64,000 nt of DNA, taken from Aselliscus stoliczkanus (taxonomy: Eukaryota > Chordata > Mammalia > Chiroptera > Hipposideridae). Below are positions 1-12,905 of the stretch, piece by piece. The notes beneath the pieces were generated by a model that saw only the letters and a list, made by a program, of their open reading frames with translations, had not been told where the DNA came from and made no database searches. Made by a program: the position numbers and the translations under genes. Numbering within the stretch: the first letter of the stretch is position 1; the number at the start of each line of letters is the position of its first letter. The stretch spans positions 71,595,478 to 71,659,477 of the forward strand of contig CM066738.1 of assembly GCA_033961575.1 (NCBI GenBank), in the 5' to 3' direction.

Positions 1-803
1 ATAGGTTTCAAGTGTACATTTCTGTAATACATTATCTATGTATTGCACTGTGTGTTCACCACCCAGAGTCAATTCTCCTTCCATCACTATATATTTGACC
101 CCTTTTACCTTGTTCTACCATCCCCCTTACCTTCTGGTAACCACTAAACTGTTGTCTGTGCCTGTGATTTTTTGTTTGTTTGTTGCTTTCAGTTTTATAT
201 GCCACATATGAGTGAAGTCATATGGTTCTTGACTTTTCCTGTCTGACTTATTTTGCTTAGCATAATAATCTCAAAATTCATCCATGTTGTCACAAATGGC
301 AGTATTTCATCTTTTCTTATGGCCAAGTAATATTTCATTGTATATATGTACCACATCTTCTTTATCCAGTCATCTATTGAAGGACACTTTGGTTGTTTCC
401 AGGTCTTGGCCACCGTGAATAATGCTGCAATGAACATAGGGGCACATGTATCTTTAGAGATAATTTTCAGATTTCTAGGTAGATACTCAGAAGAGGGATT
501 GCTGGGTTATATGGTAACTCTATTCTTAAATTTTTGAGAAACTTCCATACTGTTTTCCATAGTGGCTATACCAATTTACATTCCTAGAAGTGTATGAAGG
601 TTCTTTTTTCTCCACAACTTCTCTAACACTTGTTATTACTTGTCTTGTTGATCATAGCCATTCTAACAGGTAAGAGGTGGTCATCTCATTGTGATTTTGA
701 TTTGCATTTCCCTAATAGCTAGTGAAGCTGAGCGTTTTTTCATATATGTGTTGGCCATTTGTATGTGTTTTTGGGAGAAGTGTCTGTTCAGGTCCTCTGC
801 CCA

Positions 804-1018
804 GTGTTTTTTTTTTTTTTTTAAATAATTAATTAATTAATTTTATTTTTTAAAAAAATTTATTCCTGTCAGTATTTTGGGGTCTGTTTGCTCTAGCAGC
901 TAAGCCCCCCCCCTTTTTTTTTTTTGAGGGCAGTGTCACTGGCCTTCATATGTGGGACCCGAACCGGGGCCTCTGGCATCCCAAGCCAGCGCTTAACCAC
1001 CACGCCACTCAGCCAGCC
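804..1018 (-). mobile_element. Short tRNA-derived SINE (type A) with long AT-rich tail, inside L1
   Basis: The antisense SINE body at about 915-1018 reads 'gagggcagtgtcactggcc' through 'cttaaccaccacgccactc'. It is preceded by poly-T, a C-run and an AT-rich stretch that do not belong to the L1. The host L1 word 'ctgccc' appears on both sides (797-802 and 1019-1024), consistent with a target-site duplication. The AT-rich part (about 815-913) may be an extended tail or a separate small insertion. Confidence 0.75.
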
Positions 1019-1355
1019 CTGCCCGGTTTTTAATTATAGTGTTTTTTGTTGTTGTTGAGTTGTATGAGTTCTTGACACATTTTGGATATTAGTCACTTAT
1101 CAGAGGTGTTGTCTGCAAATATCTTCTCCCATTTTGCTGGTTGCCTTTTTGTTTTATTAATGGTTTCTTTTGTTGTGCAGAAGCTTTGTAGTTTGATATA
1201 GTCCCATTTGTTTATTTTTGCTTTCACTTCCCTTGCCTTTGAGGTCAAATTCATAAAATCCCCTCTGCACCCAATGTCCTTAAGTTTAGTACCTATGCTT
1301 TCTTCTATGCAATTTATTGTTTCAGGTCTTCTATTTAGGTCTTTGATTCATTTTT

Positions 1356-1794
1356 TTTTTTTAAATTGGGGAATTGGGGGAGGGGAACAACATTGGGGAA
1401 TTGGGGAAGGGTAACAGACAAGTTGCTGCCCTTTGTTCTTCAGTCTAGTTGTGGGGGACGTTGCTTCACTGGCCCATGTTGGTATCGTCATTGTGCTCTT
1501 CCTGGATGAGGCAGATCAGTAGCCGGCCTCTGGATGGTTGCTCATCACAGCTATTGGCAGTTCACACTGGCTGCCGGCTGCTCACGCTGGCTGCCGGCCA
1601 TTCACTGTAGCCTATGGCAGCCCACTGTAGCAGGGGCTGCAGCCGACACCGTCGCCGGGGCTCGCAGCCCAGCTCCAGGTGGAGCTGTTGTTAGTTGTAG
1701 AGGGCAATGTCACTGGCCCTCATATGTGGGATCCGAACCGGGGCCACTGGCATCCCAAAATCAGCTGTTAACCAATGCGCCACTCGACCGGCCC
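1356..1794 (-). mobile_element. Long composite SINE (type B), antisense, with target-site duplication
   Basis: An antisense copy of the approximately 450-bp composite SINE found ten times in this window. It begins with poly-T and 'aattggggaattggggga', continues through the GC-rich 'ggctgccggc' internal repeats, and ends in the tRNA-like head 'ccactcgaccggcc'. The L1 target 'ggtctttgattcatttt' is duplicated at 1339-1355 and 1795-1811, which fixes the borders. Confidence 0.9.
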
Positions 1795-3056
1795 GGTCTT
1801 TGATTCATTTTGAATTAATTTTGGTACATGGTGACAGATAGAAATCTAGCTGTATTCTTTTACATGTGGTTTTCCAATTTTTCCTGCACCATTCACTGAA
1901 GAGGCTTTCTTTTCTTCATTGTATGTTTTTGACCCTTTGTCGAAAATTATCTGCCCATCTATATATGTGGGTTTATTTCTGGGTTCTCAATTCTATTCCA
2001 TTGGTCTGTGTGTCTGGGTTTTTCTTTTGCCAGTACCATGCTGTTTTGATCATTATCTGCTTTGTAGTATAAACTGAAGTCAGGGATTGTGATACCTCCA
2101 GACTTGTTCTTTTTTCTTAGGATTTTTTTTTTTATTTTTTTTTTTTTTTGGCTATTCAGAGTCTTTTGTAATCCCATACAAATCTGATGATTTTTCTGTT
2201 CTATTTCCTTCAAGAATGCTATTGGGATTTTGATGGGGATTGCATTAAATTTTCATATTGCTTTGGGTAATATGGCCATGTTAAGTATGTTGATTCTTTC
2301 AGTCCATAAACATGGAATATCTTTCCATTTCATTGTGTTGTCTTCAATTTCCTTAATAGTGTCTTATAGTTTTCAGTGTATAGGTCCTTCACATCCTTTG
2401 TTAATTTTATTCCTAGGTATTTTATTCTTTTTGTCGCACTTGCAAAAGGAATTTTTTTTTCCATTTCTTCTTCTGAAATTTCATTGGTAGTATATAGGAA
2501 TACAATGGATTTTTGTACATTGATTTTGTATCCTGTAACTTTACTCTATTTGTTTATTGTTTCTTATAGTGTTTTGGTGGAGTCTTTAGGGCTTTCTATA
2601 TAAAGAATCATGTCATCTGCAAAAAGCGGCAATTTAGTTTCATTCCCAATTTGGATGCCTTTTACTTCTTTCTCTTGCCTGATTGCTCTGGCTAGCACTT
2701 TCAATACTATGTTGGTGGTGATTGGGGTATCCCTGTCTTGTTCCTGATCTTAGAAGAAAAACTTTCAGTTTTTCACCATTAAGTATGATATTAGCTGAGG
2801 GTTTGTTGTATATGACTTTTATTATGTTGAGGTACTTCCTTTCTATACCCATTTTATTAAGTGTTTTAATCATAAATGGATGTTGTATCTTGTCAAATGT
2901 TTTTTCTATTGATGTAATCATATGATTTTTATCCTTTATATTTTGTTTATGTGGTGTATCACATTGATTGATTTGATTCATTTGCATATATTCAACCATC
3001 CTTGTGACCCTGGAATGAACACCACTTGACTGTGATGTATAATCTTTTTAATGTAT

Positions 3057-3405
3057 TGCTGTGAAAAGGAATGAATTTTTGATGAATGGTACAACATGGA
3101 TGAACCTTGAAAGTATTATGCTATGTGAAAGAAGCCATTCACAAAGGCAATGAATTATATGATTCTACAGATAAGCAAATCTATAGAGACAGAACAGTAG
3201 CTTAGCGGTTGTCTGGGGGAGGTTTTGGAGGAAACTGGGGAGTTGACAACCAGCAGGTATGGTTTCTTTTGGGGGAGGGAGATGAAAAGTGATTGTGATT
3301 GATTGGATAACTCTGTGAACATACAAAAAACCTTTGGATTGTACAGTTTAGATGGGTGAATTGTATGATATTTGAAGTATATCTTAATAGATTACAAAAA
3401 ATAGA
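3057..3405 (+). mobile_element. Old L1M 3' end, sense
   Basis: It reads like the 3' end of an old mammalian L1: 'acatggatgaaccttgaaa', 'aatctatagagacagaaca', a G-rich stretch, 'aactctgtgaacatac', and a terminal 'aagtatatcttaataga'. It is diverged and 5'-truncated. Confidence 0.75.
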
Positions 3406-4554
3406 ATTCATGGAGAGTGTTTCAAAGGGAAAAAAAGGAGGGAAAGAGTAACCGTCAAATATTGTGTTAAGTAACATAAAACTGATAATGACTGAAAATT
3501 CACCATTGGACTTGTCAATGTAGAGGTCACCAGTGACTTTGATGAGACCGGATTTAAAACCTGACTATAAAGAGATTAAAAGAGAATGTGAGAGGGATTA
3601 AAACTTGTAGTACAGAAATCTAATTTGAAGAGTTTTGCTGCAATGGGGGAAAAAAAATGGGGGAAGAGTTCTTGAAAAGTCAGGTAAAGAGAAGATTGAT
3701 TGCTTAATTCATGATGGGAGAGATAGCAACAAGTTTGTGTACCAATGGTAATAGGACCAGGAAGGAGGAGGCTTGATGCTGTTATGTGAGTGTGCTAGGT
3801 GCTTACAATACTAACACTGGAACTAATAATAGTACTAATGCTAATGTTTGTGCTACTCTTTCTGCTGGCTACAGCTGTGCCCAGAGTACAGTATAAGAAA
3901 TACTGCTTGAAAGCAGTAAAAAGGGGAAATGCATCCCCTAGACTGGAAATTGAATGATTCTGAGATTTCTCTGAATGAATGTGTTATCTGCATTTTGGTT
4001 GGGGATAGTTTGGTAAAAGAAGGGGTCTCCACATTTTCAGCCCTTATATTATGTTAAAGTAAGCCTCTTCTGAGAATATTTTCACTGTCAATTTGCATCT
4101 GAGATCATTCGGGGAGATCCTTCATGGTTTGGAAGACTCTATAAACAAAATTTCAATTATAATTAGTCTTATCCTTCTACTAGCTCACCTCTAGTTTTAA
4201 TTTAGTGGAGATTTTGCCTATAATGATCAGGATTTACCCATTTACACCATTTATTTTACTGAGGATTTCTATAGTTAGCTGTGAATTTTAAACCATCAAA
4301 GTGATGTGTATTGAAGCTCCCAATACCTGCAGGATTTACTTTTTTTTTCCTTAAAGCTATTTTTTAAAAACCTACTTTTTAAATGTACAACCTTTTGATG
4401 TACTTAAAAATCCCTAATTAAGACAGTTGAATTAAAAACTACCAATGTAGAGACAATTTAATAATTTGCTGGTTGTTGACAGACAGTAGCCATAGTAAAT
4501 ACCTTCATGAAGACTCAGCGTACATCTGCCTCCCTACGGCTGAGGAGACTGTTC
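3406..4554. other. Intronic sequence, nothing recognised
   Basis: AT-rich sequence with short A-runs. I see no exon with paired splice sites in a laminin frame, no RNA gene and no recognisable repeat. Confidence 0.6.
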
Positions 4555-4750
4555 TGTGAGGGAGTTGAGAGTGTGGGTCTGGGAGTCAGCCCACTTTGGT
4601 TTGTGCCTCAGTTTGCTGCTTACTCACTGTGTGACCCGAACAACAGTCTTAACTGCTCTCTGCTGCCGTTTTTTTTTTTTTTCATTTATAAAATGAGATG
4701 ATAATAGAGCTGACCTCATAGGATTACTGTGAGGTTTAAAGGAGTTAACT
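4555..4750 (+). repeat. MIR SINE remnant, sense
   Basis: It shows the order typical of MIR: 'gtgggtctgggagtcagcc', 'cttactcactgtgtgaccc', a T-run, 'ataaaatgagatgataata', then 'gaggtttaaaggagttaac'. It is diverged, as expected for this ancient family. Confidence 0.8.
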
Positions 4751-5035
4751 GCTTTGTTTTTAAACCTCTTTTGGCCAGTGGTTTTTAAATTGATTTTTAT
4801 TTAATAAAATGAAGAAAACTTTAATAAACGCTCATTATTAAAACAAACTCTTAACTTCTGCTCCTCTGGAAAACACTGTAAACAATACTGTAGAAAATAC
4901 TCTAGAAACAGGAAAAGCAGTATAATTTATATCAGACTGAAATGTTTCTTCTTTGTATTGGAGCAACATGTGCTTTAAGAAGCATGTTTTGTCTTATAAG
5001 ATTCACATTTTATGTCCATTTGTGGGATCTGTATT

Positions 5036-5129
5036 TCCTTTCCCTTTCCTTTCCTTTCCTTTCCTTTCCTTTCCTTTCCTTTCCTTTCCTTTCCTTTCCT
5101 TTCCTTTCCTTTCCTTTCCTTTCCTTTCC

Positions 5130-5197
<68 letters not shown>

Positions 5198-5206
5198 TTT
5201 TCTTTC
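5036..5206. repeat. (TTTCC)n followed by (TTTC)n microsatellite
   Basis: About 95 bp of the TTTCC pentanucleotide pass into about 70 bp of the TTTC tetranucleotide, giving roughly 170 bp of nearly pure pyrimidine on the + strand. Long open frames here (PFLSFPFLS..., and KERKKERK... on the other strand) are artefacts of the repeat. Confidence 0.97.
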
Positions 5207-6486
5207 GCTGAAATTAATAGTGTGTCACTGAGCAATTAGATTTCATAACTGAATAATTACCTAAAGACCTTTTTGGGAAATGAGAATTTTGACACATTGT
5301 TGGGAAATAAAATATAGGCCATTAACTTGTTATTACCAAAACACTTTTTTTCCAGCTATTGAGAACTGAAATTTGATTTTGATGTGTTATAGTCAGTTTG
5401 ACAGCTTATGTTGTCATGAGGGTTCACTTTTCTCTGTCTTCTTTTGGACTAGTTGGTGGTTTTCATTGTTATTTTTCTTGGCCAGCACAGTTTGACAAAT
5501 TAAAAAAAATACCTTCAGGTCTTAATCTTGAAGGGCATCTTTCCCCGTTATAAGGTGGCAACTGTGGGAAGATTTGTGACTCACTAGAGGCTGTAGCATT
5601 TTCCAAAGCTGTTCAAGTTAATTTGATTATACTTTATTCATCAGTTTCAGGCTATAGAATAAGGACATGATGTCTTACAGGAAACTTTCATCTCGTCTGA
5701 CCAAACATAAAAAGTTCATTTTACATTTAAAGCAAAATATGAATATTTAGTTTTTAAAAGAGAATTTTTGGAATATAGGGACATTTCTTTCTTACCAGAC
5801 CTCTGATGGGTGTGACCTCCAGAGATCTCCCATTGTAGAGAGGAAGTTGTAGCAATGGGCTCTATGTAGATGCACTCCTGGATTTCTTTCAGAATCTGAG
5901 CAAATCTTCCTGTGTAGACTTCTTGTATTCACCTCTGCTTTTCCTCCTCAAGGGTGAGGTATAAGGAAAAGCACATGGAGGTGGGTGTGGCAGGGGTTCC
6001 CATGGTCCCCTGAAGAAGGTGACCAGGAAATTGGGAGGGGCTGGCTCTCAGATGGGAAGGAAGAAGCGAACCAGCACAGGGCATGACAGGATCCACTGCA
6101 GAGCAAAGCAGATTCATTGGTTCCAGGGAACAGGAGGAACATCATCTTGAGAAGAGTTTTCAGGCTTTTATGCAACTCATCATAATCCAAAAACTGTTTT
6201 AACCTATTAGTAGTAAAAATAAAAAAAAGACAAAACCAATAATCCCTAGAAAAACCTTAAAAGGGGGAAATGGGAAGTGTGAAGAGAAAAGGTGACATTA
6301 CACCCTGCTCTGAAGAATTGCTGGGGAAAAGGTCCTGGCTGGGGCAGAAGACAGCAGATGAGATCGTCCTTTGGGCCTTGTGAGAGGCAAGAGCTGTGAT
6401 GCCAAGGCCTGCCTATAGCCCCCTGGCCCTTCTCTGAGTAGGCGACCCAGATGAACAGTTCCTGTGTCCATTTCCATGTCCCATCT
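5207..6486. other. Intronic sequence, nothing recognised
   Basis: Mixed-composition single-copy-looking sequence. No exon, RNA gene or named repeat was identified. Confidence 0.55.
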
Positions 6487-6606
6487 TGTTTTTTTTTTGT
6501 TTTTTTTTTAGAGGGCAGTATTACTGGCCCTCATATGTGGGATCCGAACCAGGGTCGCTGGCGTCCCAAGCCAGCGCTTAACCACCACGCAACTCGGCTG
6601 GCCCTA
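6487..6606 (-). mobile_element. Short tRNA-derived SINE (type A), antisense
   Basis: After two T-runs it reads 'gagggcagtattactggcc', 'ggatccgaaccagggtcg' and 'cttaaccaccacgcaact', ending 'cggctggccc'. The flank 'catgtcccatct' is duplicated at 6475-6486 and 6607-6618, proving a retrotransposition event. Confidence 0.9.
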
Positions 6607-7640
6607 CATGTCCCATCTGAGGGCCTACACCTGACTCTCTACTTCCTGCCTGAAGGGTCTTTTTAGGGCTGCAGGGAACTTTCTTAACCTGTGTATAGAG
6701 CAGCTGGGAATTGCAGGATAATGCCCTCTGGGTCAACCCTTCAACCCTCAACCCAGGAGGGACAGGAGTTGGTGGAAAAATTCCCCATTCTCTGCCTCTC
6801 CTGGGAGAGTTCTGAAGTGCATTCTTCATAATTCTTTAGAGTCTCTATCGAAATTGAGCCCCACTTGGCCCTGGTAGGAATCAGCTCATTAGCATGTAAG
6901 TCATTGGCTTTTCTCTTTCCTCTGTTTCCTGCCCTCTCCTAATTTATGCTTCCTGAGATCAACTCCCAGATCAACTACCTGTATTCAAGTCTTTGTTTCA
7001 GAGTTGGCTTTAGAGAGGACCCAAAATAACACAAGGAAGAGAGGTGGCCTAGACTGAGACCCTGAAAAGCCCCATATATTCACACTAGCAAACATTATGA
7101 GAAAAGTTATTTAAAATGCAGTAAGTAGAAAATTCCGAAAAATGTTTTTTAAACTCTCAGATTAAGACTAACAAAGAAAATACTGTTATAACTTTTAAAG
7201 AAAAAAAATGGGTTGCAGAGAAATTTCCCATTACTCTATTTTTTCATGAACTCAGAACAGTTTGTGAACTCCCCAGGGGCCAGATGCAAATATAAGATCC
7301 AACCATCTGAGACTGAATTGAGTATGCAGATGCCATCTAGGAATTTTTGTTTGTTTGTTTTAAATCTGTTCCTTTTCAACTTTTATGGGACTTTGGTGGA
7401 TGAATCCAAAATATTCTTTGTATCCATTGTTAGTTCTAACTCAGACTGGTGGAAGGCCTAAGCTAGTTTCTGATTCTTCCTGGGCTTGTGGGTTTTGGAG
7501 ATTAAATTGGTTCTAGGGATACCTGGCAGAATGAGGTCACTAGGAATCTGACTCAGTTGGGTTCCTTGGTGGATACAGTTCAATCTAGAAAGTGGATGAC
7601 TCTTAGATTTGACTCAATCTTATAGATTCCTCAGGTATTG
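6607..7640. other. Intronic sequence, nothing recognised
   Basis: I see no recognisable repeat, exon or RNA gene in this stretch. Confidence 0.5.
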
Positions 7641-7775
7641 TCTAGACTACAAGTTTTAGGATACCAGGGACTATGTCTTCCTTTGGTCACTAAATGATGT
7701 TTTTCTTCCAACATCTTGCACGGTGTTCAGCACATAGTAGATGCTCAATAAATATTTGCTGAGTGAATGTAGAAT
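7641..7775 (+). repeat. L2 3' end, sense
   Basis: It contains 'ccagggactatgtcttcc' and then 'cagcacatagtagatgctc' 'aataaatatttgctgagtg', the classic 3' end of the L2 LINE (shared with the MIR tail). Confidence 0.8.
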
Positions 7776-9359
7776 GAATTAAGAATGACCCAAGGTCAGT
7801 CTGAATTTCCCCAGGGTATAGTATTAGTGGAAGCATATTGCTGTGAGACCAAATTTCTTGGCCAGCCTTGGCTTTATAATTAGTTAGATGATTGGTTCCA
7901 TTTATGACACTTGGGTCTCTTTGCGACATCATTTAAGTATTTTATATAACACAATTAGAAGATACAGATCTTATTCAAAACAAATTTGTAATTAATAAAT
8001 ATTCTATTAATGAACATACAATGTTGAGACTCAACCCTTGAAAGAAAATAATTAATGAGTGGGTAGAAAAATAAGGACCAATATAATCTCCTGGGCTACT
8101 GGGGATGCAATTTTATCCTTTATGCTACTGTAGTAACCTAAAAGGCCTTTAAAATGCCTTTTAGGGAACTTATATCTTAGGTAGAATCTGGCAACGTAGC
8201 ATTTTCTTATACATGAAATACTCAAGGAAGCTGAATGGGTCCAGAGCAATAGACTAGAATTCCTGAGATGTCAAATTTGTTTAGTTCTCTGAACCACTAT
8301 CCCAAACACCATTAATATATGCTAGTAAATAAATTCAAAGATCTTTAAACATTATTATATAAAATAATGTCTGAGAAATAGTTTCTGACCTTAAAACTAT
8401 ATATCCTCTGGCCATACTGGCTCTTTTCAGTCCCTTTTTTCCTTCAATTGATATATTTTCCTACTATCTACCCATTTCTTCAAGCCATAAAATTGAGCCA
8501 CCATGTGCTCCATGTATTATAGATAAATCCTGACTAGTGGCTAAACACAATGCAAGTTTAATTCTCATTTATGTAAACAGTTCAAACATAATGGATCCTG
8601 GCCAAGGAGCACCCCTCTATACACACAATCATTCAAAGATTTAGACTCTTTTCATATTTTGGCTCTACCATCTTCAACACATAGCTCCTTAGGTTGCCAT
8701 GAGGGCTATCTCCATTCCAACCAGGGGGAATGAAAAAACGGGAGGCTTTTATGGGAAAGGCTTGAAGTAGCATAGTCTTATTCTGGAAGTTCTTATTCTG
8801 TTGGCTAAACTCAGTCACCTATCTGCAGAGGAGGCCAAGAAATGTAATCTAGCTGTTCCCTAAGAAGAGGAAGCAAGCTTCCTAACCAGCGAAGCAGTCT
8901 CTTCAGTGATATGCTGCAGGGGACTCCTCCAGTTGTGAAAGCTGATTCTGTGCATCTCTTCCCAGCTCTTTTTCCAGTGACATCAGCCATGGTGGGAGCA
9001 TTTACACAACAGAAATTGGCAAATGTTGCAAATCAGGGCTTCTTTCTTCTGAGAGCCAGTTTACCAGCATACCACTCACCAAGTCTCTTCCACATCCCTC
9101 CATTTCCTCCTCCTATTCCTCCTCACAATATAATTAATCATTATATCTTGCTACTTCGTATTTTGAAGACTGGCTGTTCCCCTCCATTGATACCAGGCTA
9201 CCCTAGTTTGGCCCTTGACAACTATTCCTATGATTAGTCCATCAGTCTTCTAACTCATTTCACAGCCTCTACTCATAGCTCAGCTTATTTTTAAATCAGT
9301 CTGGGAGGAACAGAATCCCTAATGGTGAGATGAGAAGGATTAGAAACAATTGGGGTTGG
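7776..9359. other. Intronic sequence, nothing recognised
   Basis: AT-rich sequence. The open frame at 8911-9237 has no recognisable domain, no conserved context and atypical composition, so I do not call it a gene. Confidence 0.5.
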
Positions 9360-10109
9360 TGGTCTTCCAAGCGTCTACCTGTCAATCTTTCTCATTGCTT
9401 CTGGAGTGAAACAAAAATTTGAACATGTTGTTCTCCCTGGTTAGCATCCTTTAGTGGTTCTCCATTACTTTCAGAATAAACTTGAAGTTTTTTTTTGTTT
9501 TGTTTTGTTTTTTTAAGATTTTATTGAGGAATTGGGGGAGGGAAACAGCGTTGGGGAATCGGGGAAAGGGAACAGACAAGTTGCTGTCTTTTTGTTCTTC
9601 AGTCTAGTTGCGGAGGATGTTGCTTCACTGGCCCATGTTGGTATCGTCATTGCGCTCTTCCCGGGTGACGCAGATCGGTCACCGGCCTCTGGGTGTCGCT
9701 CATCGTGGCTATTGGCAGCTCACTAAACTTGAAGTTTTTTAACATGGCATACAAGCTCCAGCACAATCAAGCCCCTGCCTTTTCACCGATCTCTTCTCTG
9801 CATGCCACTTTCTCCCACAGACTTCTATGCTACCTCAGTAGGTGCCTATTTGTAATTCCCTAAATATTCCATTTCCTGTGCTGAGGCCTTGTTTTGGTGC
9901 TGTTCATGGTTCTTGAGAAACCTTCCCACCCTGCCTGGTCTGGCTACCTCCTTCCCAAGATAACTCAGGTATCACCTGCTAGAAACCCTCCCTGACTGCC
10001 TTCCCCTCACTCTGGGCTGTTTCTGTTTACTCTGAGGCATTTACCATGCTGTGTTGTGAAGGCTCAGTACACTATGAGCTCCTAAGGTCAAGGGATATGC
10101 ATATAGTAT

Positions 10110-10110
<1 letters not shown>
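9360..10110 (+). repeat. L2 fragment, sense, split by a SINE
   Basis: Phrases such as 'ctttcagaataaacttgaag' / 'aacatggcatacaagctcc' and 'gaaaccctccctgactgcc' follow the order of the L2 3' region. A 5'-truncated SINE at 9494-9723 splits it, and another SINE interrupts it from 10111. Confidence 0.7.
9494..9723 (-). mobile_element. Composite SINE (type B), antisense, 5'-truncated
   Basis: It starts with T-rich sequence and 'ttaagattttattgagg' and stops at 'tattggcagctcac', so the internal repeats and tRNA-like head are missing. The flank 'taaacttgaagtttttt' is duplicated at 9477-9493 and 9724-9740, showing that the truncation happened at insertion. Confidence 0.9.
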
Positions 10111-10141
<31 letters not shown>

Positions 10142-10507
10142 TTTTTTTTAAAGATTTTTATTGAGGAATTGGGCAGGAGAACAGTGTTGGGGAATTGGGA
10201 AAGGGGAACATTGTATTTTTTCCAGGCCCCATCAGCTCCACGTCAAGTTGTTGTCCTTCAGTCTTAGTTGTGGAGGGGCAAGCTCATCTCCAAGCCCAGT
10301 TGCCACCCTCTATCTTAGTTGTGGATGGGCCTAGCCCACCATCCCATGAAGGAGTTGAACCAGCAACCTTGCTGCTAAGAGCATGCACTCTCACCATCTC
10401 AGTGGTAGCTCAGCTCAGGCTCAGCTCACTGGCTCGTGTGGGAATTGAACCAGCGACACTGTTGCTCAGAGCTCGCGCTCTTAACCAGCTGAGCCACTTG
10501 GCCAGCT
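10111..10507 (-). mobile_element. tRNA-derived SINE (type C), antisense
   Basis: A (TTC)n/poly-T start is followed by 'aagatttttattgaggaatt' and then two tRNA-like blocks with antisense B boxes ('ggagttgaaccagcaacc' and 'ggaattgaaccagcgaca'). The end reads 'ccagctgagccacttggcc'. The flank 'catatagtatt' is repeated at 10100-10110 and 10508-10518. Confidence 0.88.
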
Positions 10508-10518
10508 CATATAGTATT

Positions 10519-11789
10519 CTTCTTTATATTAGGGCTTAAAAGTCCTGGAATGTGTCACATCCTCAGCACATGTTGAATTCAATGGAAAGAAACATTCCAA
10601 TACTGCTCTTTTCATATTATCCCATTTGATTGTATGTCTTGCTGTAACCATGAATAACTCTGCTTTATTTTTAAAGATCCTTAACATTTATATTTGCTAG
10701 TTTCTACATCACCACACAAGTATATAGCAAACATAATAGAAAATGAGTTAAATGTGTTTCCTTCCAAAACACACAGTGGAGTGTAGGCAGACCATATAAA
10801 TTCAAGAAAGAGAAGAATGGATAGAAATTGTACTAGAAAGCAGCAATGCTTGTGGAATTTTCTCCTAAACTCTCTACAGATAGAAGTTAATATGATAAAG
10901 TGATAAACAGAAGTCACCACGATCTCCTTGGTGATTCTTACCAGGTAACCCTGGGTCACTCTATCATGACTGGCATTTGGATACATCCAAGGATTAAGGC
11001 CATTGTAAAGTTGTCAGAGAGATCTTTCTCACCAGGAAGGGTTATAACCAGGGTTTTGTATCCCATGGGAAGGCAAAGACTGCAGTCTAGGGAGAGATAC
11101 TAAAGGGGGCTGCCCCCCCTCCCACTGAAATAGCTCAAATCACATATGTCTCTTATAGAGCAGCTATAAGTCAAACATACACATGAGATTCATTTCTTGA
11201 GTACTCCCAAGATCATGGCTCATGCTGATGAGAGAAAAATAAATGGAAGTGAAGCCCTGGTGCCTTTTAGAAAAGTTAATCCTATTTTGTTGAGGATTGA
11301 CCAGGCAGTTCAGAAGACAGAGGGAAAATGGCATGATATGGCACTGACGATGAGTTACATAGAACTGGGAATTGACCAGGAAGGAAAGTCACCTTGTCTC
11401 CTTGGGTAGGGTCCAGACTGCTGAGCCAACCTTTGGTTATATCAGGGTGGTCAAGCTGGGAAAGGGACCAATGCATAGAACCTGGGCAAGCTGGGTTCAG
11501 GGCATCCAGGGTCTTGTGGTGGGCCTGGCAGGCTTAGGCCCTCACCAGTGAGTGGAAAAAGAATACACTGCCTATGGTAAAGACATTTGTGAACAATGTA
11601 TGTGAATGTGCATTGGTCTTTGTGCAGCACTAGACAAACATGGAATATTTTTAATATTACTTAGAGAAATTGTCATTGATGCCCCCTCCCATTTTCTGCC
11701 CCATCTATGATTCCAGTGAGCTTAAGCTGCCTTATCTTTTCTAATATAAAATATTACTATCTATCTTTGTCATAGAACTACTACTTCAA
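10519..11789. other. Intronic sequence, nothing recognised
   Basis: No exon with laminin coding potential and no named repeat. The open frame at 10681-10986 (-) looks like chance. Confidence 0.5.
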
Positions 11790-12050
11790 AGACATTGCCC
11801 TAAGGAAATAATGAGATAAATGCTCCAAATGTTTGAACAAGGATATTCTTGGAGCATTGTTCATAATAACATAATGTGGAAACAATCTCATGTCCAATAA
11901 AAGGGACTGATTCATTCAATGGGTTAATTGGCGGCCATTAGAATGAGTCTTTATTGACATGTCCTTGCTATATTGTAAAGAGAAAAATCAAATTATATGT
12001 AAGCTGTATATATAGTATGAAATAATTACTTTGTGTTTGTTTTTTTTTGC
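11790..12050 (+). repeat. Possible old LINE remnant
   Basis: 'ttgttcataataacataat' followed by 'ggaaacaatctcatgtcc' and 'aataaaagggactgattc' resembles the 3' region of old LINEs, where a translated 'ENNVETISCPIKG'-like stretch is common. The family is not certain. Confidence 0.5.
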
Positions 12051-12905
12051 ATATATAAGCAAAGAAAAAAGTCAGGAAAGAGAATCTAAAACGCTAAGAG
12101 TGGTTTTCTCTGGATGGTGAGATTATTGGTGGTTTTCCTTTCTTCTGTAAATCCTATATACAGTATAATTCAGATTGATGGCTCAGGGTTATTATCTAGC
12201 TACAAATCTAGCTTCATAGCTCCCTGGCAGTGTGACACTAGACCCTTTAGTTAATGTATTGGGGTCAGTTTTCTTCCCTTTTTTTTTCTTTCTTTATTTA
12301 TTTAAATTAGCTTCAGGTGTACAACACAGTGCAATAGTTATACTTTTTACCCCTCAAAGTGAAAACCCCCTCCCCCAATTCTCCCCCCACGCCTCCCCTC
12401 CATATCATACTATTTATTACAATTCCTTTGACTCCCTACCACCGTATAATCCACATCCCGTGACTATCTATATATTCAATTACAGTCGTCATACAATATT
12501 ATACAACATCAACTTCAGGTATACAGTGCAGTGATCAAGCCTCTACTCCATCCATGAAGTGGTCTCCCGAACAAGACATGTGACCATCTGACACCCCACA
12601 AAATTTTTACAACATTATTATATTCCCCGAACTGTCTTTCATATCCCTGTGACAATACTGTAGTTACCTATTTATGCTGTTTAATACCTTCCCCTTCACC
12701 CTCATCCTCACCCCCCACCCAACTAGCAACCCTGTTTTTCCTCTAAATCTATGAGACTGTTTCTGTTTCCTTTGCTCATTCATTCCGTTTTTCAAATTCC
12801 ACATATAAGTGAGATCATATGGTATTTGTCTTTCACCGATTGACTTATTTCACTTAACATAATAATCTCTAGGTCCATCCATATCGTTGCAAATGGTACG
12901 ATTTC

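Larger units (their letters stand above)
1..3056 (-). mobile_element. L1 (LINE-1) fragment, antisense, interrupted by two SINEs
   Basis: The minus strand reads as a decayed L1 ORF2 followed by its 3' end at the left edge. Recognisable ORF2 peptides are WYIYTMKYYLAIRKDEI near 300-440 (C-terminal region), GGITIPDFSLYYKA near 2070-2110, and [20 protein letters not shown] near 2740-2840 (reverse transcriptase). Frameshifts and stops break it throughout, so it cannot be functional. SINEs at 804-1018 and 1356-1794 split it. The element continues beyond base 1. Confidence 0.9.

Noticed and set aside
4942..5239. Low-complexity open frames (SFPFLSFPF and the KERKKERK reverse)
   Set aside because: They are translations of the TTTCC/TTTC microsatellite.
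8911..9237. A 108-aa open frame
   Set aside because: No recognisable domain, no supporting gene structure and no similarity to laminin; kept as intron.
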